Source: Acidimicrobiales bacterium (GTDB taxonomy: Bacteria; Actinomycetota; Acidimicrobiia; Acidimicrobiales; VFJN01). From it: 48,792 nt of DNA. Positions 9,929 to 17,983 of this stretch are shown here, in pieces (position 1 is the first letter of the stretch; each line of letters starts with the position of its first letter). The DNA is taken from contig JAUXRW010000064.1 of assembly GCA_030681555.1 (NCBI GenBank), forward strand, positions 1-48,792, given 5' to 3'. The position numbers were made by a program, and so were the translations under genes. Below the pieces are notes generated by a model. It was not told the origin of the DNA, made no database searches, and saw only the letters and a list, made by a program, of their open reading frames with translations.

Positions 9929-10012
9929 TGCGGTCGAGAGGACTTGAACCTCCACGGGGTTACCCCCACAGCGACCTCAACGCTGCGCGTCTGCCAGTTC
10001 CGCCACGACCGC
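9929..10012 (-). tRNA. tRNA-Leu (anticodon GAG)
   Basis: The minus strand gives a complete class II tRNA. The acceptor stem GCGGTCG pairs with CGACCGC and the discriminator is A. The D arm contains CTGGCAGA. The anticodon stem CAGCG/CGCTG encloses the loop TTGAGGT, whose anticodon GAG reads CUC leucine codons. A long variable arm and a T arm with TTCAAGT follow. CCA is not encoded. Identity as leucine is supported by the long variable arm and the A discriminator. Confidence 0.95.
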
Positions 10013-10047
10013 TCGTGGAACGGTCGATCGTAGTCAGGGTCGGTCGC

Positions 10048-11661
10048 TCACGGCGATCTGGCCACCCGCACCCTGCTCCAGTCCACGGAGCCGTCCACCG
10101 CGTGCACGAGGCCCTCCACCCGGGGGGCCACGACGACCTGCGTCCGGAACTGCGCGATCGGCACCACGACGGCCGCTTCCAGGATCCGCTGCTCCACCGC
10201 CGTCCAGGCGGCCATCGCGTCAGGCCCGGATGCGGCCGCCTCCGCAGCCGCGACGAGCCGGTCGACCTCGGCGTCCTGGAGCCCCGTGAGGTTCTCGGGC
10301 GACCCCGACCGGAAGAGGGGCGCCAGATAGGCACCGGGCGCCGCGTAGCCGCCCACCCACCCGAACGTGAACAGCTCCTGGGCGCCGGAAACGACGAACC
10401 GCTCGTGCTCCTCGAGCGGCCGTGCCCGCACCTCGCTGGGGATGCCGACCTCGGCCAGCGCCTCGGCGACGATCGCCGCCAGGGCCTCCTGGGCCGGCGC
10501 CGCCTCGACGTCGATGGCCACCATCGGCACCGTGCCGTCGGGGAAGGCGGTGGCGAGCAGCGTGCGAGCGCGGGCGACGTCGGGCCGACAGGCCACGCAG
10601 GACGCGCTGACGTGACCCCCCACCCCCGTCGGCACGACCCCCGGCAGGGGGTTGGCCAGGTCCGGGTACACGGCCCGCACGATGGCCTCGCGATCGATGG
10701 CGGCGGCGACGGCCTGCCGCAGCTCGACCCGCCCGAGCGACCCGGACAGGCGCAGGCCGAGGAGCAGCTCCGCCTGGAACGGCGCGAACGCCTCCCGGCC
10801 GTGCGCCTCGACGGCCGCGCCGAACTCCTCGACGGGCACCGGGGCCCAGTCCACGTCACCGGCCTCGAAGGCCGCATAGGCGGCCCGGCTGTCGGCGAAC
10901 GTGCGCAGCTCGATGGTGTCGATGGGCGCCGGCGCCTCCGGGCGTCGGGCCAGCGTCAGGCCCCCCTGGCGCGCGGCGGTCACGCGCCAGGCGCCGGTGA
11001 GGTCGAGTTCGACGACGGGCTGCCGCAGCGCTGCGGGGTCGACGACGCCGTAGGCCGGGGCGGCCAGCACCTCGGGCAGGGCCGAGAGCGGGCGGTCGAG
11101 GGTGATCTCCACGGTGCGCGCATCGACGGCGCGCAGCCCCTCGACGTGGGGGGCGGCGCCGTCGACGAACGGCCGGAACCCCGTGACGGCCTCCAGCTGG
11201 ATGGCAGCGATCGAGGCGTCGCCGGCGGCTGCGACCCGTTCCAGCGAGATCACCACGTCTGCCGCGCTGACGGCCCGCCCGCTGGTGAACGCAGCGGCGG
11301 GGTCGAGGACGAAGGTCCAGGTGCGGAACGTGCCGTCGTTCGTCCAGCTGGCCGCCAGGGCCGGCGCCGCGCTGCCGTCGGGCTCGTGGCGGGTGAGCCC
11401 GTCGTGGAGGAGGTCGAGCACCATGAGGTCGCTCGGTGAGGCGGGCGAGGCGGCGGTCGGGTCGGCCACCAGCGCGCCGGGCAGGCCGAGGCGGACCGAG
11501 CCGGCCCCGGGGCGCGCACCAACGCGCCCGTCGTCGTCGCTGTCGTCGTCCGACGACGTGCAGGCGCCGAGGAGGGCGGTGAGGAGGAGGGCGGCGACCG
11601 CGACGGCGCCCGTCGCGACCGTCCGCGACGACCGATGGGGCGCTTGCGGGAGGGCCGTCAA
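10048..11661 (-). CDS. Family 5 (peptide/oligopeptide) ABC substrate-binding lipoprotein
   Basis: The 537-residue protein begins with a lipoprotein signal peptide (VATGAVAVAALLLTALLGAC, lipobox LGAC, Cys at about 34), then an acidic linker. The mature part has the SBP_bac_5 layout, with LMVLDLLHDGLTRHEPDGSA near the N terminus, ELRQAVAAAIDREAIVRAVY in the middle and a C-terminal lobe. Such proteins capture peptides or nickel and hand them to an Opp/Dpp permease, but no permease is next to it. The TTG start overlaps the secG stop by two bases (TTGA), so it is translationally coupled to secG. An isolated Opp-type ATPase C-terminal domain lies just upstream of secG. Substrate unknown. Confidence 0.85.
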   Translation of the reverse strand: MTALPQAPHRSSRTVATGAVAVAALLLTALLGACTSSDDDSDDDGRVGARPGAGSVRLGLPGALVADPTAASPASPSDLMVLDLLHDGLTRHEPDGSAAPALAASWTNDGTFRTWTFVLDPAAAFTSGRAVSAADVVISLERVAAAGDASIAAIQLEAVTGFRPFVDGAAPHVEGLRAVDARTVEITLDRPLSALPEVLAAPAYGVVDPAALRQPVVELDLTGAWRVTAARQGGLTLARRPEAPAPIDTIELRTFADSRAAYAAFEAGDVDWAPVPVEEFGAAVEAHGREAFAPFQAELLLGLRLSGSLGRVELRQAVAAAIDREAIVRAVYPDLANPLPGVVPTGVGGHVSASCVACRPDVARARTLLATAFPDGTVPMVAIDVEAAPAQEALAAIVAEALAEVGIPSEVRARPLEEHERFVVSGAQELFTFGWVGGYAAPGAYLAPLFRSGSPENLTGLQDAEVDRLVAAAEAAASGPDAMAAWTAVEQRILEAAVVVPIAQFRTQVVVAPRVEGLVHAVDGSVDWSRVRVARSP

Positions 11662-11888
11662 TCCAGGAGGAAGGCCAGGCCCGTGGTGGTGAAGACGAAG
11701 GTGAGGGCCACGACGACGGTGATGCGGTCGAGGTTGCGCTCCGCCGCCGCCGAGCCGAGGGCCGTGGCGCCCACGCTGCCGCCGAACATGTCGGACAGGC
11801 CGCCGCCCTTGCCGCTGTGGAGCAGGACGAGACCGATCAAGATCGCCGAGACAGCGAGGTGGATCCCGAGCACGACGTTGGTGAGCAC
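11658..11888 (-). CDS. secG: Preprotein translocase subunit SecG
   Basis: SecG is the small third subunit of the SecYEG channel. The 76-residue product has two hydrophobic helices (VVLGIHLAVSAILIGLVLL and ITVVVALTFVFTTTGLAFLL). Between them is the hallmark loop LHSGKGGGLSDMFGG with SVGATALGSAAAERNLDR, typical of actinobacterial SecG. The position downstream of tpiA matches the conserved gap-pgk-tpiA-secG order. GTG 11888 is supported by TAACCT 8 bases upstream, suggesting a leaderless transcript. Confidence 0.93.
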   Translation of the reverse strand: MLTNVVLGIHLAVSAILIGLVLLHSGKGGGLSDMFGGSVGATALGSAAAERNLDRITVVVALTFVFTTTGLAFLLD

Positions 11889-11896
11889 GGCGCGGG

Positions 11897-11902
11897 AGGT
11901 TA
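11897..11902 (-). promoter_or_regulatory. Predicted leaderless -10 (TAACCT) of secG
   Basis: The hexamer ends 8 bases before GTG 11888 and overlaps the stop codon of the preceding small gene. secG could therefore be transcribed independently of tpiA. Confidence 0.45.
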
Positions 11903-12148
11903 GACGACGTCGCGGACGGCGGCGAAGTGGCAGGCGGCGGGGTGCCCGACGGCGGTGGCCTCGAGAGGCGGCTCCATCTCGACGACGCAGGGCGTGGTGT
12001 CGGCCCCCTGCGCCTCGAGCTCGGCCTTGCGCCAGCACCGCGTCCGGAACCTGCAGCCCGTCGGGGAGTTGGCCGGCGTAGGCGGGTCGCCCTGCAGGAG
12101 GATCCGCTGTCGGGACTGCTCCCGGCGCGTGCAGCGGGGGTCATCCAT
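11900..12148 (-). CDS. Stand-alone oligopeptide-ABC ATPase C-terminal (oligo_HPY) domain, 82 aa, four Cys
   Basis: The product matches only the extreme C terminus of Opp/Dpp ATPases: RILLQGDPPTPANSPTGCRF, TRC, then two more cysteines in TPCVV and AACHF. Cys32, Cys38, Cys54 and Cys73 correspond in pattern to the cysteines that bind a 4Fe-4S cluster in some OppD proteins. The whole ATPase core (Walker A, signature, Walker B) is missing. A TGA in the same frame shortly upstream prevents extension. ATG 12148 has GGAGG 10 bases before it, so it could be translated as it stands. It may be a decayed transporter remnant or a repurposed domain. It sits between tpiA and secG. Confidence 0.6.
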   Translation of the reverse strand: MDDPRCTRREQSRQRILLQGDPPTPANSPTGCRFRTRCWRKAELEAQGADTTPCVVEMEPPLEATAVGHPAACHFAAVRDVV

Positions 12149-12203
12149 ACACCCAGGCCCTCCGGTCCCCGGCCCTGTTCACGCGTTCGCCACACGCCTC
12201 GGG

Positions 12204-12989
12204 CTAGAGGCGGTACTGCACGATCCGGGCGAAGTCGTCCGCATCCAGGCTGGCGCCGCCCACCAGGGCGCCGTCGATGTCGGGTTGCGCCATGAGCTCG
12301 GCGGCGTTCGTGGGCTTCACGGATCCGCCGTACTGGATGCGCACGGCGGCGGCGGCGTCGGCGCCCGACCGGTCGGCCACCACGGACCGCACGAGGGCGC
12401 ACACGGCCTGGGCGTCGTCGCTACTGGCGGTGCGGCCCGTGCCGATGGCCCAGATGGGCTCGTAGGCGATGACCATGCCTCCCACCTGCTCCGGCGAGAG
12501 GCCCGCCAGCCCGGCCTCGACCTGGCTGCGCACCTTCGCCTCCGTAGCGCCCGCCTCCCGCTCGTCGAGGGTCTCCCCACAGCAGAGGATCGGCGTCATG
12601 CCGGCCGTGTAGATGGCCGCCGCCTTCCGGTTCACCTGCTCGTCGGTCTCCCCGAACAGCTCGCGCCGCTCGGAGTGACCGGCGATGACGTAGGCCACGT
12701 CGAGCTTGGCCAGCATGGCGGGCGCCACCTCGCCGGTGAAGGCGCCCTTCTCCTCCCAGTGGCAGTGCTGCGCGCCCAGGGCGATCGGGATCTGCTCCTT
12801 CTCGCTCATGAAATACGTCTGCACCGTGCGGAGGTCGGTGAAGGGCGGGTGCACCGAGACGTCGACGGCCGCGTGGTCCTCGGCGGTCAGCAGGTAGGCC
12901 AGCTTCTGCACCATCTGCAGGGCCTCGAAATGGTTGTGGTGCATCTTCCAGTTGCCGCTGATCAGCGGCTTGCGTGTGGGGGTGCTCAT
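12204..12989 (-). CDS. tpiA: Triosephosphate isomerase
   Basis: TpiA interconverts dihydroxyacetone phosphate and glyceraldehyde 3-phosphate in glycolysis. The product has 261 residues. Key motifs are ISGNWKMH near the N terminus (catalytic Lys), AGHSERRELFGE (catalytic His), YEPIWAIGTGRTAS (catalytic Glu, flexible loop 6) and IQYGGSVKP with GALVGGASLD at the phosphate site. The ATG overlaps the stop of pgk by four bases (ATGA), so gap, pgk and tpiA form one translationally coupled operon. Confidence 0.97.
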   Translation of the reverse strand: MSTPTRKPLISGNWKMHHNHFEALQMVQKLAYLLTAEDHAAVDVSVHPPFTDLRTVQTYFMSEKEQIPIALGAQHCHWEEKGAFTGEVAPAMLAKLDVAYVIAGHSERRELFGETDEQVNRKAAAIYTAGMTPILCCGETLDEREAGATEAKVRSQVEAGLAGLSPEQVGGMVIAYEPIWAIGTGRTASSDDAQAVCALVRSVVADRSGADAAAAVRIQYGGSVKPTNAAELMAQPDIDGALVGGASLDADDFARIVQYRL

Positions 12990-14110
12990 CCGGGTCCCTC
13001 TCGTAGCGCCTGCAGGCCCGGGAGGTCGCCCTGCTCCAGGAGCTCGAGCGACGCACCTCCGCCCGTGCTGATGTGGTCGATGCGGTCGGCCACGCCGAAC
13101 TGTGCCACTGCCGCAGCGGAGTCCCCACCGCCGACGACGGTGAAGGCCGTCGAGTCGGCCACGGCCTCGGCCACGGTGCGCGTGCCGGCCTCGAACCGGG
13201 GATCCTCGAAGACGCCCATCGGGCCGTTCCAGAACACGGTGCGGGCATCGAGGATGGTGTCGCCGAAGTCCGCGGCGGAGCCAGGGCCGATGTCGAGCCC
13301 CATCCAGCCATCGGGGAGCGAGGTGCCCATCTGGCGCACGTCTCCCCCGGCGCTGGGATCGCCGATCTTGCCGCCCGGGCCGAGGGCCGTGACGTCCGAC
13401 GGCAGGCGGATCGCCGCCCCGCTGACCAAGAGGGCCCGACAGGTGTCGACCTGATCGTCCTCGCAGAGGGAGCCACCCACCGGGTGTCCCTGGGCCTTGA
13501 GGAAGGTGAAGCACATGCCGCCGCCGATCAGGACCTCGTCGGCGACCTCGAGGAGGGCCTCGATCACCGTGAGCTTGTCGCTGACCTTCGAGCCGCCGAG
13601 GACGGCCACGAACGGACGGTTTGGGCTCGTGCGCATGCTGCCGAGGACCTCGACCTCCCGCGCCAGGAGGCGGCCGGCCGCGCTCGGCAGGTGCCGTGGC
13701 GGCCCGACGACGGAGGCGTGGGCCCGGTGCGACGCGCCGAAGGCGTCGTTCACGTAGGCGTCGAAGCCCTCGATCAGCTTCGCGACGAAGGCGGGGTCGT
13801 TGCCCGTCTCCCCCGGGTCGAACCGGAGGTTCTCGAGGAGCTCGACCCCGGGGGCCAGGTCGGCGAGCCGGGCCCGGATGGGGTCGACCGACAAGGCGGG
13901 GTCGGGCGCGCCCTTGGGACGGCCGAAGTGGGTGCACGCGACGACCGTCGCCCCGTGCTGCTGCAGCCAGGTGATCGTCGGGAGGGCCGCCCGGATGCGG
14001 AGGTCGTCGGTGATCTGCCCGTCCTGGACGGGCACGTTGAAGTCCGCCCGGAGGAGCACCCGCTTGCCCTCGAGCGGCAGCAGGTCCTCCAGGACCGGGA
14101 CCGAGGTCAC
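12986..14110 (-). CDS. pgk: Phosphoglycerate kinase
   Basis: PGK transfers phosphate from 1,3-bisphosphoglycerate to ADP. The 374-residue product carries LLRADFNVPVQDG, THFGRPKG, LLENLRFDPGE and DAFGASHRAHAS in the N-terminal lobe. The C-terminal lobe has VLGGSKVSDKL, LIGGGMCFTFL, WNGPMGVFE and VVGGGDSAAAV at the nucleotide site. It is slightly shorter than the usual 390-400 residues but no core motif is lost. The GTG start overlaps the gap stop (GTGA). Confidence 0.97.
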   Translation of the reverse strand: MTSVPVLEDLLPLEGKRVLLRADFNVPVQDGQITDDLRIRAALPTITWLQQHGATVVACTHFGRPKGAPDPALSVDPIRARLADLAPGVELLENLRFDPGETGNDPAFVAKLIEGFDAYVNDAFGASHRAHASVVGPPRHLPSAAGRLLAREVEVLGSMRTSPNRPFVAVLGGSKVSDKLTVIEALLEVADEVLIGGGMCFTFLKAQGHPVGGSLCEDDQVDTCRALLVSGAAIRLPSDVTALGPGGKIGDPSAGGDVRQMGTSLPDGWMGLDIGPGSAADFGDTILDARTVFWNGPMGVFEDPRFEAGTRTVAEAVADSTAFTVVGGGDSAAAVAQFGVADRIDHISTGGGASLELLEQGDLPGLQALREGPG

Positions 14111-15117
14111 TGGTTGGCGGCGCCGACGATGAGGGCGAGGTCGACCAGGCGGTTCGAGTAGCCCCACTCGTTGTCGTACCAGCCGAGGACCTTCACCATC
14201 GAGCCCATGGCCATGGTGAGCGGGGCGTCGAACGTGCAGCTCGCCGGCGAGCCGACGATGTCGCTGCTCACGATGGGGTCCTCGTTGTAGACGAGCACCT
14301 TCGCCATCGGGCCCGACGTGGCGGCCGCCCGGAAGGCCTCGTTGATCTCCTCCACCGTCACCTCGCGGCCGAGGAGGCCGGTGAAGTCCGTGATCGAGCC
14401 GTCCTGCACCGGCACCCGCAGGGCGGTTCCGTCGAGGCGACCCTTCATCGACTCCATGACGAGGCTGGTGGCCCGGGCTGCGCCCGTGGACGCAGGGACG
14501 ATGTTGACCGCAGCGGCCCGGGCCCGGCGCAGGTCGCCGTGCACGAGGTCGAGCAGGTTCTGGTCGTTCGTGTAGCCGTGGACGGTGGTCATCAGGCCCT
14601 TCTCGACGCCGAACGCATCGTCGAGCACCTTGATCATCGGCACGAAGCAGTTGGTGGTGCAGCTGGCGTTCGAGACGATCGTGTGCCGCGCCGGGTCGAA
14701 GATGTCGTCGTTCACGCCGACGACGAACGTGCCGTCGACGCCGTTGGCCGGGGCCGAGATGATCACGCGGGGGGCGCCGCCCTCGATGTGGGCGGCCGCC
14801 TGGTCGCGGTCGGTGAAGATGCCCGTGGACTCGATCACGACGTCGACGCCGAGGTCGCCCCACGGCAGGGCCTTCGGGTCGCGCTCGGCGAACACCTTGA
14901 AGCTGTCGCCGCCGGCGGTGATGCCCTCGTCGGTCGCCCGCACCTCGTCGGAGAGCCGCCCGTGGGTGCTGTCATACTTGAGGAGGTGGGCGTTGGTCGC
15001 CGGCGCGGCGAGGTCGTTCACCGCCACGAGGTCGATGTCGGCACCGGCCGCCTGGGCCGCTCGGTAGAAGTTCCGGCCGATGCGGCCGAAGCCGTTGATG
15101 CCGACGCGGATGCTCAT
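14107..15117 (-). CDS. gap: Type I glyceraldehyde-3-phosphate dehydrogenase
   Basis: GAPDH oxidises glyceraldehyde 3-phosphate to 1,3-bisphosphoglycerate with NAD+. The 336-residue protein starts with the Rossmann motif RVGINGFGRIGRNFYRA. It has the active-site sequence SNASCTTNC (nucleophile Cys153) and ends with WYDNEWGYSNRLVDL. AGGAG lies 9 bases before the ATG. It begins the gap-pgk-tpiA operon and is separated from yvcK by 45 bases. The regulator gene whiA, usual at this spot in actinobacteria, is missing. Confidence 0.97.
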   Translation of the reverse strand: MSIRVGINGFGRIGRNFYRAAQAAGADIDLVAVNDLAAPATNAHLLKYDSTHGRLSDEVRATDEGITAGGDSFKVFAERDPKALPWGDLGVDVVIESTGIFTDRDQAAAHIEGGAPRVIISAPANGVDGTFVVGVNDDIFDPARHTIVSNASCTTNCFVPMIKVLDDAFGVEKGLMTTVHGYTNDQNLLDLVHGDLRRARAAAVNIVPASTGAARATSLVMESMKGRLDGTALRVPVQDGSITDFTGLLGREVTVEEINEAFRAAATSGPMAKVLVYNEDPIVSSDIVGSPASCTFDAPLTMAMGSMVKVLGWYDNEWGYSNRLVDLALIVGAANQ

Positions 15118-15162
15118 CGCGGGGTGCTCCTGAGGGTCGAGGGCGAGGTCGGGCCAATCCGA

Positions 15163-16089
15163 TCAGATCGGGCTGCGCCGTTCCAGTCCGGCGAGGACGG
15201 CGCCGAGCAGTACCGGTTCGTGGAACAGGCCGTCGGGGCCGGCCACGTCGGCCTCCACGACGTCGATGCCCGGATCGGCCAGGGGCAGCCCGCCGCGCGG
15301 GGCGACGGCGAGGTCGGGCCGGATGCCGTGGCGCTCGAGGGCGCGGACGTGGTCGGCAAGGTCGTACCCGCGCGTCTCGGCGCTGTCGGCCCGGAGGTTC
15401 CCGACGTACACGGTCCGCCCCGGCGCGGCGCTCAGGGCCTGGCGCAGGTCGCCCACGACCGCAGCGGCCAGGACGCTCGTGTAGAGCGACCCGGGACCGA
15501 GCACCACGAGGTCGGCGCGGCTGATCGCCTCGAGGGCGATCGGCGATGCGGCCGTGCACCCGGGGTCCACCCACACCTGGTCGATGCCGTCGGTGGCAGC
15601 GACGGCGACCTGCCCCACGACCTCCGTGCCGTCGACGGTCCGGCCGCCGAGCACGACGGCGTCGTCGGTCACCGGGACGACCCGAGCCCGGTGCAGATCC
15701 ACGCCCGAGGTGCGGGCCACCTCGTCGCAGGCCAACTGCAGGTCGCCCAGCTCCTCGACGAGGGCCAGGAGCACGAGGTTTCCCAAGGGGTGGCCCTTCA
15801 GCTCGCCGGCGTCGAAGCGGCGCTCCAGCAGCCGGGCCCACACACCACGGGCGTCGGCCAGCGCAGCGATGCAGCGGCGGACGTCGCCGAGGGCCGGCAC
15901 GTCCCACGACTCACGCAGCCGACCGGTCGATCCGCCGTCGTCTGCGGTGGAGACGATGGCCGTGACGTGCCCCGCCCAAGGCACCACGGACCGCAGGGTC
16001 ACCGCCTGCCCGTGGCCCCCTCCGACGACCACGATCCGGGGACCGCCCTCCCCCGCACGCTCCCCCACTGGCCCGCCTGCCGGGCTCAC
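15163..16089 (-). CDS. yvcK: YvcK/CofD-like gluconeogenesis factor
   Basis: YvcK proteins are cytoplasmic, bind UDP-sugars and are needed for normal morphology and growth on gluconeogenic carbon sources. The 308-residue product opens with RIVVVGGGHGQAVTLRSVV, the YvcK/CofD phosphate-binding signature. It continues with IVSTADDGGSTGRLR, KGHPLGNLVL and VVLGPGSLYTSVLAA, all family hallmarks. The GTG start overlaps the rapZ stop by four bases (GTGA), so the two are coupled. It lies between rapZ and gap, the usual neighbourhood. Confidence 0.93.
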   Translation of the reverse strand: MSPAGGPVGERAGEGGPRIVVVGGGHGQAVTLRSVVPWAGHVTAIVSTADDGGSTGRLRESWDVPALGDVRRCIAALADARGVWARLLERRFDAGELKGHPLGNLVLLALVEELGDLQLACDEVARTSGVDLHRARVVPVTDDAVVLGGRTVDGTEVVGQVAVAATDGIDQVWVDPGCTAASPIALEAISRADLVVLGPGSLYTSVLAAAVVGDLRQALSAAPGRTVYVGNLRADSAETRGYDLADHVRALERHGIRPDLAVAPRGGLPLADPGIDVVEADVAGPDGLFHEPVLLGAVLAGLERRSPI

Positions 16090-16940
16090 TTGGTGATGTC
16101 CCGGTGGATGACGGTCGGACCGAAGCCGCGCGCCCGCAGCTGGTCGGCCACGACCTCCGCGATGGCGACCGATCGGTGGCGACCGCCGGTGCAGCCGAGG
16201 GCCAGCGAGAGGTACGACTTGCCCTCGGCGACGTAGGCGGGGAGCAGGAGGCCGAGGAGGCCGTCCAGCCGCTCGAGGAATTCGGCCGCCGCGGGCTGCT
16301 CGAGCACGTAGCGCCGCACGTCGTCGTGCAGACCTGTCTGGGGTCGCAGCTTCTCCACCCAATGAGGGTTCGGGAGGAAACGGCAATCGATGACGAGGTC
16401 GACGTCGAGGGGGAGCCCGTGCTTGTAGCCGAACGACATGACGCGGGTCTGCATGCCGATCGACGGGTCGTCCTCCCCGAAGAGGTCGGCGACCCGGGCG
16501 CGGAGCTCGTGCACGTTCAGCGACGTCGTGTCGACGACGACGTCGGCCTCGGCCTTCACGGGCTCGAGCAGGGCCCGCTCGCGCTCGATGGCGTCGGCCA
16601 GGCCCTCGCCGGCCGAGAGGAGCGGGTGGCGCCGGCGCGAGCTCTCGTAGCGGCGGACGAGCACCGCCGTTTCGGCGTCGAGGAACAGCTGCCGCACGCG
16701 ACCGCCGGACGTCCGCAGTTCGGCCAGGCCCACGAGCAGCGACGACTCGTAGGCACCGGCGCCGACGACGAGGGCGACCCGCGGGGTCGTGGTGCCCGGC
16801 TGGAGCACCAGCTCCACCACCTTCGGCATCAGCTCGGACGGGAGGTTGTCGATGACGAACCAGCCGAGGTCCTCGAGGTCCTTCGCCGCCGTCGAGCGCC
16901 CGGCACCGGACATGCCCGTGATCACGACGAACTCAGTCAT
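16086..16940 (-). CDS. rapZ: RapZ/YvcJ family nucleotide-binding protein
   Basis: The 284-residue protein has the P-loop GMSGAGRST at residues 9-17, followed by the family motif LEDLGWFVIDNLP. The C-terminal domain contains MSFGYKHGLPLDVDLVIDCR, FLPNPHW and GCTGGRHRSVAIAE. In enterobacteria RapZ steers RNase E to the small RNA GlmZ; in Gram-positives the homologue is a GTP/ATP-binding protein of less clear role. The ATG is preceded by TAAGTT at 8 bases, consistent with a leaderless transcript starting the rapZ-yvcK unit. Confidence 0.94.
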   Translation of the reverse strand: MTEFVVITGMSGAGRSTAAKDLEDLGWFVIDNLPSELMPKVVELVLQPGTTTPRVALVVGAGAYESSLLVGLAELRTSGGRVRQLFLDAETAVLVRRYESSRRRHPLLSAGEGLADAIERERALLEPVKAEADVVVDTTSLNVHELRARVADLFGEDDPSIGMQTRVMSFGYKHGLPLDVDLVIDCRFLPNPHWVEKLRPQTGLHDDVRRYVLEQPAAAEFLERLDGLLGLLLPAYVAEGKSYLSLALGCTGGRHRSVAIAEVVADQLRARGFGPTVIHRDITK

Positions 16941-16948
16941 CTCCGGCG

Positions 16949-16954
16949 AACTTA
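16949..16954 (-). promoter_or_regulatory. Predicted leaderless -10 (TAAGTT) of rapZ
   Basis: The hexamer ends 8 bases upstream of ATG 16940. It lies in the 25-base gap after the methyltransferase stop, so rapZ probably has its own promoter. Confidence 0.45.
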
Positions 16955-16965
16955 GCGCCGTGGCG

Positions 16966-17712
16966 TCACTGCTTCTCCAGGCGCAGGAAGAGGAGCCTTG
17001 GGATGGTGGCGGCGGCGGCGTACTCGGCGGCCCGGGCCAGGAAGCCAGGTGGGGGCGCCGGCTCCTCCATCCGCCGGAGAACCAGGCCCTGGTCAGCCAG
17101 CGCGTTGACGTAGCGGGACAGCGGCCGGTGGATGAACGGGATGAACACGTCCTTCTCCACCTCCTCCACGGTCTCGTCCTCGATCAGGTACGGGCCGATC
17201 CGCCAGTACTGCTCCGGCGGGTCGAGCACCTGGTCGTCGATCCAGCCGCTGTTGGGGGTCTGCAGGAGCGGGTGGTTCAGGAGGAACAGGAAGCGACCGC
17301 CGGGACGAAGCACCCGAGCCACCTCGGCGATGGCGTCGTCCACGTCCCGGATGTGCTCGAAGACGAGGCACGCGACGGCGGCGTCGAACGAGCGGTCCGG
17401 GAACGGGATCGCCCCGGCGCCTGCCCGCCCGTAGTGCGCGCCGCCCCCTCGCTCGGTGGCCACGGCGACCTGCGCCCACGTCGGGTCGATCCCCACCGCC
17501 AGCTCCGCACCCCCAACGACCGCCAGCCGGGCGACCTGCCCCTCCCCGCACCCGACGTCGAGCACCCGGGAGGCGCCTCGCAGGTGCTCCGCCACGAGCG
17601 GCAGGATCTGCTCCTCGTACTCCGGGTCGGCGCCCCCCGTGAACCCGTCCTGCCACCACCCCGAGTGGCTCTCCCACGGGTCCGCGGGGTCGACGACGGG
17701 CGGATCGGCCAT
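16966..17712 (-). CDS. SAM-dependent class I methyltransferase
   Basis: The 248-residue product contains the SAM-binding motif VLDVGCGEGQVARLA (motif I), the acidic residue after GIDP (motif II), and FDAAVACLVFEHIRDVDDAI, AEVARVLRPGGRFLFL (motifs IV-VI) of the Methyltransf_11/25 group. The C-terminal extension has HRPLSRYVNALADQGLVL, typical of small-molecule methyltransferases. The substrate is not predictable. ATG 17712 follows TACGGT by 6 bases, suggesting a leaderless mRNA. It lies between uvrC/antitoxin and rapZ, outside the canonical cluster order. Confidence 0.88.
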   Translation of the reverse strand: MADPPVVDPADPWESHSGWWQDGFTGGADPEYEEQILPLVAEHLRGASRVLDVGCGEGQVARLAVVGGAELAVGIDPTWAQVAVATERGGGAHYGRAGAGAIPFPDRSFDAAVACLVFEHIRDVDDAIAEVARVLRPGGRFLFLLNHPLLQTPNSGWIDDQVLDPPEQYWRIGPYLIEDETVEEVEKDVFIPFIHRPLSRYVNALADQGLVLRRMEEPAPPPGFLARAAEYAAAATIPRLLFLRLEKQ

Positions 17713-17718
17713 GCCGCC

Positions 17719-17724
17719 ACCGTA
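17719..17724 (-). promoter_or_regulatory. Predicted leaderless -10 (TACGGT) of methyltransferase
   Basis: The hexamer lies 6 bases before ATG 17712 on the minus strand, in the 23-base gap after the antitoxin gene. Confidence 0.45.
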
Positions 17725-17735
17725 GAACGACGCCG

Positions 17736-17936
17736 TCAGGGGGCCGGCGGGTCGTCGTTCGGGCGCTTGTCGAGCTTGCGGGCGGCCTCGTTGATCTTCT
17801 GCAGGTTCGCCGAGTGCTTGCCCTTGGTCCGCTTGTCCACGGCGTCCGTGGCCTTGTCCACCGCACCGGCGATCTTGTCGCCGTGCTGCTCGGCTACACC
17901 CTTCGCCCGCTTCGCGAGCTTCCCGAAGTCCACCAC
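17736..17936 (-). CDS. MT0933-like antitoxin family protein (orphan)
   Basis: The 66-residue, highly charged helical protein (VDFGKLAKRAKGVAEQHGDK followed by IAGAVDKATDAVDKRTKGKH) matches the actinobacterial MT0933/Rv0909 antitoxin pattern. In mycobacteria the partner toxin is an adjacent SRPBCC-like protein; none is found on either side here. GAGGAG precedes the GTG start. It may act with a distant toxin or have another role, since many such small proteins occur without toxins. Confidence 0.75.
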   Translation of the reverse strand: MVDFGKLAKRAKGVAEQHGDKIAGAVDKATDAVDKRTKGKHSANLQKINEAARKLDKRPNDDPPAP

Positions 17937-17983
17937 CGCAGCTCCTCTCGTCGGCCCGCGCCGTCAGCTCCACGTCTAGCGCG

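Noticed and set aside
10048-12148. A complete oligopeptide ABC transporter operon
   Set aside because: Only the binding lipoprotein and an isolated C-terminal ATPase domain are present; no permease or ATPase core exists between them.
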